Source of the DNA: Cladobotryum mycophilum
Taxonomy: Eukaryota; Ascomycota; Sordariomycetes; Hypocreales; Hypocreaceae
DNA length: 64,000 nt
Reading direction: 5' to 3'
Assembly (NCBI GenBank): GCA_036429605.1
Contig: CM071590.1
Span: forward strand, 5,332,001 to 5,396,000
The notes below the pieces were generated by a model, which searched no databases, was not told where the DNA came from, and saw nothing but the letters and a program-made list of their open reading frames with translations. A program made the translations under genes and the position numbers. Of this stretch, positions 33,123 to 44,833 are shown in pieces (position 1 is the first letter of the stretch; each line of letters starts with the position of its first letter).

Positions 33123-36100
33123 ATGGAATCACACAATCCGTATATACCGGCCATGGAGGCAACATACAACGAGTCCTGGGCAGCGCCAGAGCTGTTCCCA
33201 AACGGTGCGCCTCAGAATGAATATTACCCATCCGGATATACTCAATACCCTCAACCTCCTCTCAACACATATTCGGCGAATCAGGGGCCATATCAAAACC
33301 TCCCATCTATCGCAAATTTTCATCCCCTCAACCCGTACAGGAATAGCTTGATGACTGAAGGCACCCAAAATGGCATCTTGACTCCAATGGCAAATGTATC
33401 TTACAATGGAAACATGGCTCAGAATAATTATACCAGCTACGATAACAGCAACAATCAAGTGGCCGCTAAAATAGATGTCCAGAACCATACCGGGATCAAT
33501 GGACCTGGGAAACCATTCCAGACAGTGACGTCCATGGCCGCGCAAGAGTGGGATCACAGGAAACGCGTGGATGGCGAACGGTCAGACGTTTTGGACAAGC
33601 TGATGAAGTATCAGGGGCTGGAAGAAGTTAAGCAACAATTCCTCGACATCAAATCCAAAGTCGATGTCTACAAGAAACAGGATCCCGACGGGAAACTGAA
33701 CCGCATAAAGTCGGAGAGGTTTAACATCATCTTTCAGGGAAATCCGGGAACAGGTGAGTCCATCAGATGACATCAATTCTAGCCCGCCCATTGAGACTGA
33801 TCTAGATTGCGTCTGAAAAGGCAAGACGACTGTGGCTCGACTGTACGCCAAGTTCCTGAACGAGATGGGGATTCTGCAATCAAAAACCTTCAAAGAGACA
33901 ACGGGCATGAAAGTAGCCACTATGGGGGCCGCTGGGATACAACAATACCTGAATGACGGCGTTCTCTTCATCGACGAGGCCTATCAGCTTACTGCCAGCT
34001 ACATAGACGGTGTCGGTCGACAAGCCCTCGATCTCATCCTGACGGAAATGGAAAATCGCATCAGCAAACTTGCAGTCATCTTCGTCGGGTACAAGGAAGA
34101 AATGGAATCATTCTTTGAGCACAACCCGGGCCTGGCCAGTCGAATCCCCTATACAATGAACTTTGCAGATTTCGACGACGGCGACCTTTGGCAAATACTT
34201 GTCCAAAACATTCGCAGGACGTACGGTGGGAATATGTTTGTTGATGGCGGCTTGGATGGTCTGTACATGCGCATTGCTATCCGTCGCCTGGCCCAAGGCA
34301 GAAGAGGCCGTGGGTTTGGCAACGCCCGCGCTGTTGAGAATCTGCTGTCCCGCATTGCCGGGCGTCAAGCACAGCGGCTGACGCAGGAGAAGCGACAGGG
34401 ATATTGCACAGCTATTAATTATTTCTTCTTCACAAAGGAGGATGTGATTGGGCCGGATCCCTCTGTTGCGGTGCAGAAATGTCAAGCTTGGTCGGATCTG
34501 AAGGAGCTCATTGGGCTTAAACAGGTCAAGGACTGCGTCGAGCAACTGGTCGGCATGTTGAAGCTGAACTACTGGAGGGAATTGCACGAGCTAAGCCCCC
34601 TCAAGTTCTCCTTGAATCAAGTCTTTGTTGGATCGCCAGGAGCGGGCAAAACTACAGTAGCAAAACTGTATGGCCGAATATTAGCAGACCTGGGTTACCT
34701 GACCCGCGGAGATGGTGAGTGCTCCCTTGACCCAGGAGTTGTTCATAGAGAGTCATAGCTAACCTGTTCTCATTAGTGGTGATGAAGGGCCCAGCTGACT
34801 TTATTGGCGATTGTTTGGGAAAATCCGAGGCCAAGACGAAATCGATCCTTGAAGCGACCGTGGGAAAAGTCCTCGTCATTGACGAGGCTTATATGCTCGA
34901 CGCTGGTGACCCCAACAAAGAACAGGACAAGTTCAAAACTGGCGTTATTGACACCATTGTATCCATGATACAGGGCGTCCCGGGCGAGGACCGATGTATC
35001 GTGCTTGTAGGTTACGAAGACAAGATACGTGACATGTTCCGCAACGTCAACCCCGGTCTCTCTCGTCGCTTCCCCATCGAGCGACCCTTCCGCTTCGAAA
35101 ATTTCGACCTCGATCAACTGGAGAAGATCCTGCGACTAAAACTACGAAATGATGACCTTGAGGCGACGGAGGATGCCATTTATACCGCACGGAACACCTT
35201 TGAGAATGCCCTCATGCGACCCAATTTCAGCAACGCCGGAGAGGTGGACAAGATCTTGGGCACAGCCAAGTTGAACTACCAGACGCGCCTTTCGAATCTC
35301 GGTGTTGGCGATAACGCTGCTTCCTTGGACGGGAGGGAGGACATCTTCAAGTTATATCCACAAGACTTTGACCCGGACTTTGATCGTGGTGGCCGGCAAG
35401 ATCTCGACTGCGGCAAGCTACTCGATGGGCGGGTTCAGAGGAATATAATCGACAAACTAGTGACCTATCAGGAGGGCTACCATAAAGCAAAACAGTTAAA
35501 CTGGAACCCGAGAGAACATATCCCTACAAACTTCGTCTTCAAAGGCCCATCAGGTATGTACGGACAGTCAATCATCACCATCATAGTACTAACATGGCTT
35601 TGCAATTCAGGCACCGGGAAATCGACGACAGCTCAGCATATGGGCCAGATGTTCTACAATATGGGCTTCCTCTCAGATAAAAAGGTCATTGAATGCTCGG
35701 CCACTGACCTCATTGGACAGTATGTAGGACACACGGCGCCGAAGACAAGAAAGAAGCTTCAAGAGGGTCTAGGCCATGTGCTCTTGATTGACGAAGTACA
35801 CAGGCTCACATCGAGCACCTATGCTCAAGAGGCAGTCGATGAACTGATTCAATTTCTGACGCAGCCCTCCAACGTGGGGAAAATGGTCATTGTTTTAGCT
35901 GGCTACACGGATGATGTGCACAAGCTCATGGGCACCAACCCCACGCTTTCCAGTCTCTTTCCCGAGGAGCTCGTGTTTGAGACCATCACGCCCGACGATT
36001 GCATCCGCCTCCTTGGACGAGAACTGTGGCAATTAAATATCGGCACGGTTGACAACTTCCTCAATATGCCGGATTCTCAGAATTACATCCAGGCACGACG

Positions 36101-36338
36101 CTTGTTCAACGATTTAAGTCTCATTTCGGGCTGGGGCAACGCTCGCGATGTGAAGACCTTGGCCAAGGAGATGGCGAGGCAATTTCTCAACACCGTAAAG
36201 CTGGAGAACTCGCAACTGGAGCTCTCATTTGAAAGCATACTAAAGTGCATAAATCGAATGATTGAGCAGCGAAAGAGTCGTCAACAGACATTGGATTCCG
36301 ACGACGACACGACCCCTCGGCGGCGGCGCCCCCTCTAA
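33123..36338 (+). CDS. CbxX/CfxQ-type AAA+ protein with three ATPase modules
   Basis: Four exons (33123-33753, 33821-34714, 34777-35553, 35611-36338) encode 1009 residues with consistent phases. The first ~140 residues are Pro/Asn/Tyr-rich and disordered. Three CbxX-like AAA+ modules follow. Module 1: Walker A GNPGTGKT, Walker B GVLFIDEAYQL, arginine-finger region NPGLASRIPY. Module 2: GSPGAGKT, VLVIDEAYML, NPGLSRRFPI. Module 3: GPSGTGKS, HVLLIDEVHRL, NPTLSSLFPE, where the usual arginine is replaced. The first and third introns interrupt Walker A motifs after the codon-1 G of Gly-Lys/Gly-Thr. The C-terminus is basic (RRRRPL). Bacterial CbxX remodels Rubisco; fungal multi-module relatives are common in accessory regions but their substrate is unknown. 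No frame errors. Neighbours give no functional clue beyond several decayed accessory genes. Confidence 0.9.
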
Positions 36339-38374
36339 CCAGGGTGTTTGTTCCACCTTGGAAAGCCCCGTGGAAACCAGAATCAGCGTGAGCTGCGAAA
36401 CCAGAGCCGCGAAAAGGCAGTGTCGTGCCGATGTTCGGAGACCCTCTACAGATGGGCCCGACCCCTCAGATGAGAACGGTGCCGAATCAGGGGAGGAGAC
36501 CAATCCACCCTCCCTAGCGAAGGCGACGGTTCAAAAATGGCGTCTAATACCGAAAAGGCCACGGCTGTGAAAAGAAGGACGAAGGGCAAGAAAGCGGTTG
36601 CCGAAGCCATTGCGAAAATAGGCAAATGCGAGGCCGGGTTTGACTGGAACAAGGTACTAGGGGGTATAGGTGTGCGGGAGGCAGCCACCACCTTACGGAT
36701 GGGGAGATTCAGAAGGCAATGAAGTAATGTTGATGTTTGTTAGTACAGTACCAGAGATATACAGTAGAATCATGACACGTTGGAATCGCATTGCTAGTCA
36801 AGTAGTGTTGCAACAGGGTAATAAGGCGACCATAGTGAGAGCACTAGATCTTTGAAGATGGCATAAATGTGGACCTAAACGAATTACTGTGTATTGTTTC
36901 TACGAATAGTAAATACTACCTGTCCTCCAGTCTGACTAATACAGGAACGTGTAAGTCTTTTAAGGCTCCAGCGTTGAAGCGTAGATGCCCAATGAGTGAA
37001 GATGAACTGAGTGCGGCAGAATGACATGGGGTGACACATTGATTTAGCCTTGCTATAATTATCTACGCACACCACTGGCAATATTTGACAGATTGTGCAT
37101 CTAAATTTCTTGGCAAACATGACTGAACTAGATGACCAAGCTGTCGACGAATGCGCGGACTGAGACCTCTTCTTTCCCCTCGTCGCTGACGGCGACGACG
37201 TCTGGGTTCCGCATTTTGAACAAGCCAAGCGGATAAGCCAACCACATCATGATCACGGGATACGATCGTCCCAAAGCCATGGCCATACGTGGCCGACTCT
37301 TTCACGTCGTGCGCGGCGGGAGCAGGAAGCCAGCCACGTAAATCGTCTTTGAGTGGCTCCTCGTCCTGGGCCAACTGGGCAAGCGGTTCCAGCAGGTTGA
37401 CGTGGACGTTACTTTTGCGGCATACGGTCGCCATCCGGGGATGATGCCTGATGAAGACTTGAGTGATTACGCTCCTGAAGTCAGCGATTGCGCCCAACGT
37501 TCTCATCAAATCATGTTTCTGGGAGGGATGTGACCAAAGAGAGCAGCAAATCAATATCGCTGGACATAGGATACCAGTCTTATGCGACACTTACTCCTGG
37601 CTTGTGGAGCTTATCCACAAAGACGACGCAATGTACCGACTATCGTTTTATTGATGGGTATCCTGCTTTTGTAAACATGACCCATGGGAAGCCGGATTCA
37701 GTGCATCGGGCGCTGTAGGAGAACTCATCCCAGGAGAGCGGGACACCGCATCTGGTGCGTACCGCTGTGCTACTGTAGCGCCAGTCAGGGGATTAGAGCA
37801 CGTTCAGTGTTGCCATCAAGACCAGGGCCCACGTCTCCGTTCTATCTGATATGGCCGAGAGGCTTCGCAAAGTGATTGGGTCGATCCTAGAAGATGACCC
37901 TGTTTTCTTTGATCCGAAATAGGGCAAGAGTGTGGAATATGAGTCTGTTGTTCGGTTTATGAGTGATAATGTGGAAGATAAGGAGGGCCCTTTTGACAGA
38001 GATAATCTTGGTAAGGAGCATTGGACCAAGTTCTTGGTCGAGGATGATGGTAGGTGGATAGTAGGTAAATAGAGGAATAGAGAAGGGAGCGTGGGCAAAT
38101 ATAGATCTAGCATGTACAATGAATTGTCTTCTTAGGTAGTGTGGTGCTTGGAAGTTCATGTCTAGATAAAAAAGAAGGTCAAGATACAATCACACAACAA
38201 GACTGTCATGCATCTAAATGTTCTAGGTACTCTGCGACACAAACTTTTGCACAAGCATTTGCAAGCCACTCCCCTTGTCCCACTGAAGCACATCTTTCAC
38301 ATGCACAACTTTCTTGTTCGCGTCACTGTTAAAAGACTTTCGTCATGATATTGTCCATCCACTGGTGTCTGTAC
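36339..38374. other. Gene graveyard: coding-like remnants on both strands
   Basis: No intact gene, but at least two stretches read like protein. On the minus strand (about 37134-37450) conserved-looking text such as VNLLEPLAQLAQDEEPL and, one frame over, RNPDVVAVSDEGKEEVSVR is followed by a stop. On the plus strand a block around 37715-37810 (GELIPGERDTASGAYRC) and, in another frame, one at about 37809-37921 (HVSVLSDMAERLRKVIGSI, ending in DPVFFDPK and a stop) look like the C-terminus of one gene with a frame break between. I cannot name either family. They may be pseudogenes or spliced genes that I cannot resolve. Confidence 0.35.
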
Positions 38375-39183
38375 GATGGCAGGCTTTTCCACTCAACCCG
38401 CATACAACACAGCACCAAGACAGCCAAGCCTACAGCCAAGGCAATGGCGCCAAAATTCCCAACCTCGGCCTCCCCCTCCCGGGGAAGAGATATGTCGTGG
38501 ATTCTGCGGGGACGTCTTCCATTGCATCTATCTTATATATCAGGGAGATTGGAATGTCCTAGTGCCCATTTCGAGAGCTACACAGCAAAGATTAAGATCA
38601 CGTCTTGTAAGAGCTACCTTGAGGATCTTATAAGAATATACAACGCAGCTATCTCTTCGTCCGCCACTCTAGTACCTAATACTCTTGAGCAGTGTGCCAC
38701 TAAAGAGGAGATAGAGGAGACAGCAGTTTTGGAGTATAAAGATGACCGGACACTACCGTACTAAGCATGCCGACAACAGAACGTGAAGATTATAGAGATG
38801 CTCATCAAGAAGGGAGCAGATCCCTCGCTTAGAACTAATGAGGACTGAACACCGCGCCAGATTGAGATTCTGCACGGTGCTACAGAGAGGGCGTATTTGA
38901 ACTATCTACCAGATCTCGGAAGCCCGGGCGAGGAGGTCAGGTGGGTATGCGTTTGTCGGGCCGTAAGTCATCAACCTTCCCTCACTCCAAGAGGAGAGGA
39001 GCACTCAGGAAGCTAACATCGCAATCCAAGAGCTAGTTTGGCGTCATTACCAGTGTTAAAGTGACGGCACGGAGTGTGACGACTTCGATTTATGCTTTCA
39101 GGTGCTACAAGTGGGCCAAATACATCCATCCCATGAATCATGTGTTTGTGGAAAGATTACTTGGGAAACAGCCGTGGTCTTAG
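38375..39183 (+). pseudogene. Second ankyrin - ZZ zinc finger relic
   Basis: One frame carries a helical region (KSYLEDLIRIYNAAI, EEIEETAVLEYKDDRT) running into an ankyrin repeat (QQNVKIIEMLIKKGADPSL). In-frame stops lie at 38762-38764 (TAA, just before the repeat) and 38846-38848 (TGA, where the repeat usually has Trp). About 200 bases further on, ZZ-finger remains appear: TECDDFDLCF in one frame and RCYKWAKYIHPMNHVF in the next, ending at a TAG at 39181-39183. So the C-terminal half of an ankyrin-ZZ gene has decayed by at least two stops and two frame shifts. This is the same domain order as the relic at 6.4-7.3 kb, though the two sequences are clearly diverged. The exact 5' limit is uncertain. 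Confidence 0.6.
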
Positions 39184-39592
39184 TTAGAGAATACACACAA
39201 ATATGTAATCAATAGTACAAATAGTCGTACTTCCGGGATGGCCTTGTGCGTGTTCCCGCGTGTAAATTTTAGTGAGTGAATATCCATGGATACCTACCTA
39301 CCTAGTAGGTAGATCAAGTACGGATGCCTTCAGCAGTTAGCCTTTATTATCGGGCCAAACTACTCTACCAGGTAGTCAGTATGCGCTTCAGTTTATTCCC
39401 ACTTGTGAGTCCACTTTGTCTAGTATTTAGTCGTGGTAAGTGGCTTACTTATAGTCGTACCAAAGGAAAAAAATTGCTGGCATCGATCGCTCTATCTACC
39501 TCATCTTCTTCTTCTTCCTCCGCAACACACAAATTCTCCATACGCAAAGCTATTCCAACTTCATATAAGCAAACAGCCAATCACACTTCAAA
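39184..39592. other. Promoter region of YJU2
   Basis: About 400 bases with TACCTACCTAGTAGGTAG palindromic text near 39292-39312 and a TTC-rich leader (39505-39520) before the next start codon. No gene is visible. Confidence 0.55.
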
Positions 39593-40432
39593 ATGTCCGA
39601 GAGAAAGGTGCTGAACAAGTATTATCCGGCCGATTTCGACCCTTCACTCCTGAGTCGCCGGGAAAAGGGCCCATCGGGCACCCCCAAGGTACAGACCGTC
39701 CGTCTCGATGCGCCGTTCTCGATGAAATGCCTGGCGTGTGGTGAATACATATGCAAATGTCGCAGATTTAATTCCCGAAAAGAAACACCATTGAACGAAC
39801 GCTACCTAAACATTCAGATCTTCCGCTTCCACATCATATGCACGCGCTGCAGCGCGGAGATTATCTTTCGGACGGACCCCAAAAACAATGACTATGCCAT
39901 GGTCGGCGGCGCTGTGCGTAACACGGAACCATGGCGGGTTGGGGTCAAGGAAGAGACGGATAGCGAGCGACTGGATCGATTAGAAGCCAAGAAACTGGGA
40001 GAAGAAGAAGAAGAAGAAGAAGAAGAAGAAGAAGAAGGCTCTGGTGATGCGATGGACGGCGTTGAGAAGAAGGTACAAGTAGCTCAACGTGAGATGGTGG
40101 TCGCTGATGCCCTGGACCAAATTCGGGTGAAGAATGCAATACGGGATCGAGCATCACCTGATGACCTTGTCGGTCCAATTATTACAGAAGAGGAGGCAAT
40201 TCAGGGAGAACAAGACCAACTTGAGACTGAGGAAGCAGCCCGCCGCGCTTTTCGTAAGCATCGAGCTACAAGCGACAGTTCAGCCCTTGAAGATGAAGCA
40301 TTGGCACACGAGCAAACTGATGATCAGCCGAGAGACAACGGCCATGTCGCATCTTCACCATTGAAACGGCAACCCAAGAAAAGACAGAGGGATTATGCAG
40401 CAGCATTGGGTATCAAGAAGCGGAAAATGTAA
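39593..40432 (+). CDS. YJU2: Splicing factor Yju2 / CWC16 (CCDC94)
   Basis: A single-exon gene for 279 residues. It starts with the diagnostic MSERKVLNKYYPADFDP and contains the two CxxC pairs of the CWC16 zinc-binding domain (MKCLACGEYI and CTRCSAEI), with NERYLNIQIFRF between them and DPKNNDYAMVGGAVRNTEPW after. These are hallmark Yju2 motifs. Yju2 joins the Prp19-activated spliceosome and promotes the first transesterification, its N-terminus reaching the branch site. A run of twelve Glu (about residues 137-148), encoded by a GAA/GAG microsatellite, lies in the linker; a coiled, charged region and a basic KRQPKKRQRDY nuclear-localisation-like tail follow. Length and order agree with family members. 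No upstream ATG competes. Confidence 0.95.
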   Translation: MSERKVLNKYYPADFDPSLLSRREKGPSGTPKVQTVRLDAPFSMKCLACGEYICKCRRFNSRKETPLNERYLNIQIFRFHIICTRCSAEIIFRTDPKNNDYAMVGGAVRNTEPWRVGVKEETDSERLDRLEAKKLGEEEEEEEEEEEEGSGDAMDGVEKKVQVAQREMVVADALDQIRVKNAIRDRASPDDLVGPIITEEEAIQGEQDQLETEEAARRAFRKHRATSDSSALEDEALAHEQTDDQPRDNGHVASSPLKRQPKKRQRDYAAALGIKKRKM

Positions 40433-42201
40433 CTGCTTCATATCATATCTGGGCATCAGTACCCTGGAAGCGGTATGGATGCATGGGGAACAAGTTGTGA
40501 CCCATTTCCAGAGTTTACATCTCACAGTCTATTGCTTCATCCTTATTATTGAAGCCCCAAATTGCTCATACCATGGGACCATGCACCTACTCTGTTGAAG
40601 AGAACAGCTCTCCTGAGAAACTAGCAGAATCTTCACCTCCAAAACAAGCCTCGATAATGCAGGCCGGAAGATACCTATGGTAGAAGTATAGCTGGATGGA
40701 ATGGCTTCTAGAAAAATTAGAATAATACTTTCCCCATATTCACTACTTTCGTCATCTGTATTCGCACCTATCCACGCCAAGCGACACAGTCCTGCAAATG
40801 GTTGATGGCTTACCAATACTGAGCGAAGGCTGGGCTGACTGTAATCTCAGGAGGAGAGGCTAGAAGCCCAGAAGTAGCCAGATATGGTACGTATGCCATG
40901 CCAGCAATACTTGACCTGGTTCATTCAGTAGTCTGTGATGTAAGCCATAGCCATGACCCATAGCCCATACCTGACACGCGTTTTCATTGGTAGACGATGA
41001 TGCAATTCTGCTGTCGAAAGCAAGGAGGGCGACAAACCGAACCGGACCACCGGCTTTGGGGCTCCACCTGAAGAGGCTTGAGGACGCCTGAGGACGCTTG
41101 AGGACGCCAAGGGGTTCAGAATAAGCAAAGCAGACCCAGATTTTTATGCAGGGCCGAGGTCCCGATGCGACGACCGACCATCCGAAAGGGTGAACCAACG
41201 GCGGCACTAAGAAAAGATTGTTCAAGTGGGCATCAAAGGGTTTGTGATTCAGAGGCATTAATCGGTCATGGTGAAATGAGGCAAGTTGTATAGGCAAGAT
41301 AAATACTCGTACATCCATATTATTAATAATATTTTCAGTAACTGCATTTTGTTTATGTCATCTCGGGTTTCACAATTTTCTTTGTCATGCAAAATAAAAA
41401 ATAGCATCATCATTTTCGAGAATTGATCATTCCTTCCTTCCTCACACACTCCCGGGGAACGAACGAACAACAACGTTTCCTTCCCCCATTTCTAATCCAC
41501 CGCCCCAGAAAAACCCTTCCTGACCCCATTCAATAAAACAAATGCATGGGGGGTTCCTCAAAAAGTATCGAATACCTGTACCGATTAGAATTTTTGCTCC
41601 CTAGGCAATGTCAATTATACCCATATCGACTCCTTGGTGGACCCCCTCTCGACCAATCAGAGGCGCCATGTCGACATCGCGGAAGCTTTGGCGTCGATGT
41701 CGTGATCGCTCTTAGACGCAACGCCAGAGGCCAATATCCCTTGTTTGCCCTGGTACGAATGGCTCACGCAGCCGATTAATTCCATGGCATGTCATGGTGC
41801 TAAACCTCGTTGGATGGAATTTGATTGATTTGTGAGAATGGGATGGATGGACCGCCCGAAGACGCAATGCCCCGGATTTCACCTGTGCTGTGTGCTGAGC
41901 TGTGCTGTGCTTGTAGCCTGTGCCCTTGTTTGTGCCCAATTCTGTTCTCCGGTTCCCCCATAGAAAGCCAAACTCTCCCCGTTCTTAAACAAGCCTGGCC
42001 CTCTGCTTTTGCTTCTGCTTCTGCTTCTGCTTTCTCTAAAGCTATTTCTCTGTGTGAAGCGTCTCCCTTCAATAAGCAAGCTTCTTCCATCATCATCGCA
42101 CTTGTGGGACGGAAAGAAGACTCACCATATCTAAACGGCCGCCTTCATTCTTCATCTCTTCTCTCTGTCTTCTCCAATAGCACAGATCCATCTCCTTCAT
42201 C
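40433..42201. other. Intergenic, no gene seen
   Basis: These 1.8 kb include a small tandem array of a 10-base GAGGACGCYT unit (about 41073-41108), a TTCTGC hexamer repeat (about 42007-42031) and the CT-rich leader of the PAPS reductase gene. Several minus-strand frames have no recognisable domain. Confidence 0.5.
41073..41108. repeat. Short tandem repeat, about 10-base unit
   Basis: The unit GAGGACGCYT (CTTGAGGACGC / CCTGAGGACGC) is repeated about three and a half times head to tail in noncoding DNA. Confidence 0.8.
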
Positions 42202-43098
42202 ATGTCCGCCATCATGGAACACTCATCATACACCACCGACAAGGTCGACCATCATGACATCGAGTCTGGCTATGCTTCCGGCCACTCCGATTACTCACCC
42301 ACTCCACCAGAGACTCATCTCATCTCCCTCAGCAAAGCCCACATTGAGTACCTCAACGAGCAGATGGAACCGATGCATCCCATGGATATCCTCCGCTTCT
42401 GCAAGATCATGTTCCCCAACCTCTATCAGTCAACGGCCTTTGGCCTGACGGGCCTCGCCACCATGGACATGCTCTCCAAGATCCAGAAGGAGAACCCGGA
42501 ATCCCGGACCATCGATCTCATCTTCCTCGACACATTATACCACTTCAAAGAGACATATGAGCTGGTCGATAGGGTAAAGGAGCGATACCCCAACGTCCCC
42601 GTCCACATCTTCAAGCCCTACGGTGGAAACACCGCCGAGGAACTCGAGGCCACATACGGAGACAAGTTCTACCACAGCGCTGGCGACATGTACGACTACA
42701 TCGTCAAGGTTGAGCCCCTGCAGAGGGCATACGAAGAGCTCAAAGTCGCTGCCGTCCTCAACGGTCGTCGACGGTCCCAAGGTGCCGCGCGGGGCTCCAT
42801 CCCCATCATTGAACTCGATGAGGAGCGGGGCATCATCAAGATCAACCCCATGGCTGCTTGGTCATTTTCCCAGGTCAAGGCATACATCACAGAGAACAAC
42901 GTACCGTACAACGCCCTGCTCGACCAGGGATACAAGTCTGTAGGCGACTGGCACTCGACCGTTCCCGTCGCCGAGGGCGAAGATGAGCGAGCAGGTCGAT
43001 GGAAGGGCCAGAACAAGACTGAATGCGGAATCCACAACAAGAAGTCCAAGTATTCAGGCTTCCTTGAGAGCAACCAGCCGGTTCAACACGTTGTATGA
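42202..43098 (+). CDS. MET16: Phosphoadenosine phosphosulfate (PAPS) reductase
   Basis: A single-exon gene for 298 residues. The enzyme reduces PAPS to sulfite using thioredoxin in sulfate assimilation. After a ~45-residue variable N-terminus, the domain shows FGLTGLATMDML (the PP-loop-like substrate site), DLIFLDTLYHFKETYELV, HIFKPYGGN, and the C-terminal catalytic motif KTECGIH, whose Cys forms the thiosulfonate intermediate. The absence of the extra Cys pairs seen in APS reductases supports PAPS specificity. The chosen ATG (42202) has a favourable context; a second Met four codons later is possible. A long CT-rich leader precedes it. Name by analogy with yeast MET16 (sA in Aspergillus). 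Confidence 0.94.
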   Translation: MSAIMEHSSYTTDKVDHHDIESGYASGHSDYSPTPPETHLISLSKAHIEYLNEQMEPMHPMDILRFCKIMFPNLYQSTAFGLTGLATMDMLSKIQKENPESRTIDLIFLDTLYHFKETYELVDRVKERYPNVPVHIFKPYGGNTAEELEATYGDKFYHSAGDMYDYIVKVEPLQRAYEELKVAAVLNGRRRSQGAARGSIPIIELDEERGIIKINPMAAWSFSQVKAYITENNVPYNALLDQGYKSVGDWHSTVPVAEGEDERAGRWKGQNKTECGIHNKKSKYSGFLESNQPVQHVV

Positions 43099-44833
43099 GC
43101 CAACGCCGCGCTTGTGGCATGGGGGTGATTTGTTACGAAATGATGAAATTTGAGCATTTTGAGCTCTGTGACTTGAATAGTCGAACGAGCGAGCCAGCAT
43201 AGGGATGGAGTTTTTTTCTTTTTCCAGAGATATCATAAACGGCGTTGAGGGTTGATAGGCTTACGTTTTTGCGCTGAGGGGTCGATAGGACATGGAAGTC
43301 TGGGTGATCTGACATGCCGTGGAGGGGCGCCTACAGCCTACAGGCACCCGACATGGTGTGACCAGCCTGCCGGGTAATAAAAAGAATTGGATTTGATGAG
43401 CATCTTGTGTATTTTTTTTAACTTGAGAGGATAGAAGATTTTATATAATATCCTTAATTATATTCAAAATACTTTATTCAGTTGATTGGTAAAAACAAAA
43501 AAATTTGTTGGCCTCGAAAGTGTACTTTGCGTGTAACCACCCATCTCGCCCGCCCCATGCTGGGGCGCATTCACACAACCAGGGAGTATTATTGTCGTAA
43601 TCTATCATGACGTCTCATATAAATACTTTACGTCCGTTATGGAAGCCAGGCATTGTATCGAAGTTGAGCTTCTTGCTTTGAATCGGGAGTGTTGCTACAA
43701 ACTTCAGCGGATCAAGGGCTGACCGTGACGACCCGGTTCCGTGAGGGAATATGTACGAGGACGAACCCATTCTCATGTAAGGCTCGCGGAAGCTCACTCG
43801 TTGAATGTATCAGATAGAGGATAGGATCGTTACCACTAATCAGATCATACACTTGAGAGAGGGTGTCTTTTCAGGTTAAAAGGGGATCGTGACCAAAACA
43901 AACCACCATGTTAGTCCAATCAAGTTGTAGAAGCAACTGGAGATCTTATTTGTACATAAACCCCTATAATCACTAAAACAAAGATGGGCAGTTGACTGTT
44001 AATTCTCAACTGTTAACGTCCATACGCACACACGCACAATTGTTCACCATGTATGCCTGCTACCTGAACTGTGAACAGTTAAGGTCTCTTCACCTAGTTT
44101 CACCCTGATCCACTGCCACCATCAACCTTGCGATCTGGTAGAAAGCAGATTACCGGCGTCACATTCCCTATATATCTTCTTTTAACATTTGTGTAGCGCT
44201 GCATGGTAGTCCTCTGGAACTACTGCATTTCCATACCTGGCGGGACAGTCCTGGAGCCCTGTGCGAGAGAGAGAGAAACTCGGTCTCCTGCTAGGATAGT
44301 CCCAGAGCTGAAATCTTGTTGCATTATTTTGTGCATATTGGAGTTCAAATCAAGTAGTTTCAAAGACGTGAAGAGTATTAAAGGTGGTGAAGAAAAAAGG
44401 GGAAAAGTAGTCTCCCGTAAATCGCCCCATTGCGTTAAAGACAGTTAGTATAAGATGGGCCTTAATCGCTAAAGTGCCTTTTTATTTTATTATAAAGATT
44501 GCTAATATCTAGGATATCAACAATTTTACAGACATGAACAGATCGGTCTCAGATCGCCTTTTGCTGCTGACGTGAATCGATGGGAGGCTATGCATGCATG
44601 CGCGTCAGTACGGAACATGGTTGAGCGCCCAACACTTCCAGATGTCAGGCACCAAGAAAGCCCATGAGTATTGTTCAATAAATGAGCTTGTTCAAGTGTT
44701 TTTTTTTTTAGTATGTAATTACTGTCACATATAGAGCACATCTCATAAGCATCCTACTGCATACTATTTATTGCCCTTGATAAGTCTCAGAATATCCTAT
44801 TTCACACAAGCTACGGACGTTCAAAAACGCAGT
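43099..44833. other. AT-rich intergenic region, no gene seen
   Basis: These 1.7 kb hold the MET16 3' flank, an AT-rich stretch (43400-43500), several homopolymers of 7-9 bases (for example T at 44700-44709) and the promoter of the next gene. No convincing coding frame. Confidence 0.5.

Noticed and set aside
38762..38848. Repeat-induced point mutation as the cause of the stops in the ankyrin relic
   Set aside because: The changes are not in the CpA-to-TpA context and the surrounding DNA is not unusually AT-rich; frame shifts are also present.
40860..41318. A 152-residue minus-strand frame
   Set aside because: No recognisable domain; it spans a short tandem repeat and overlaps other chance frames.
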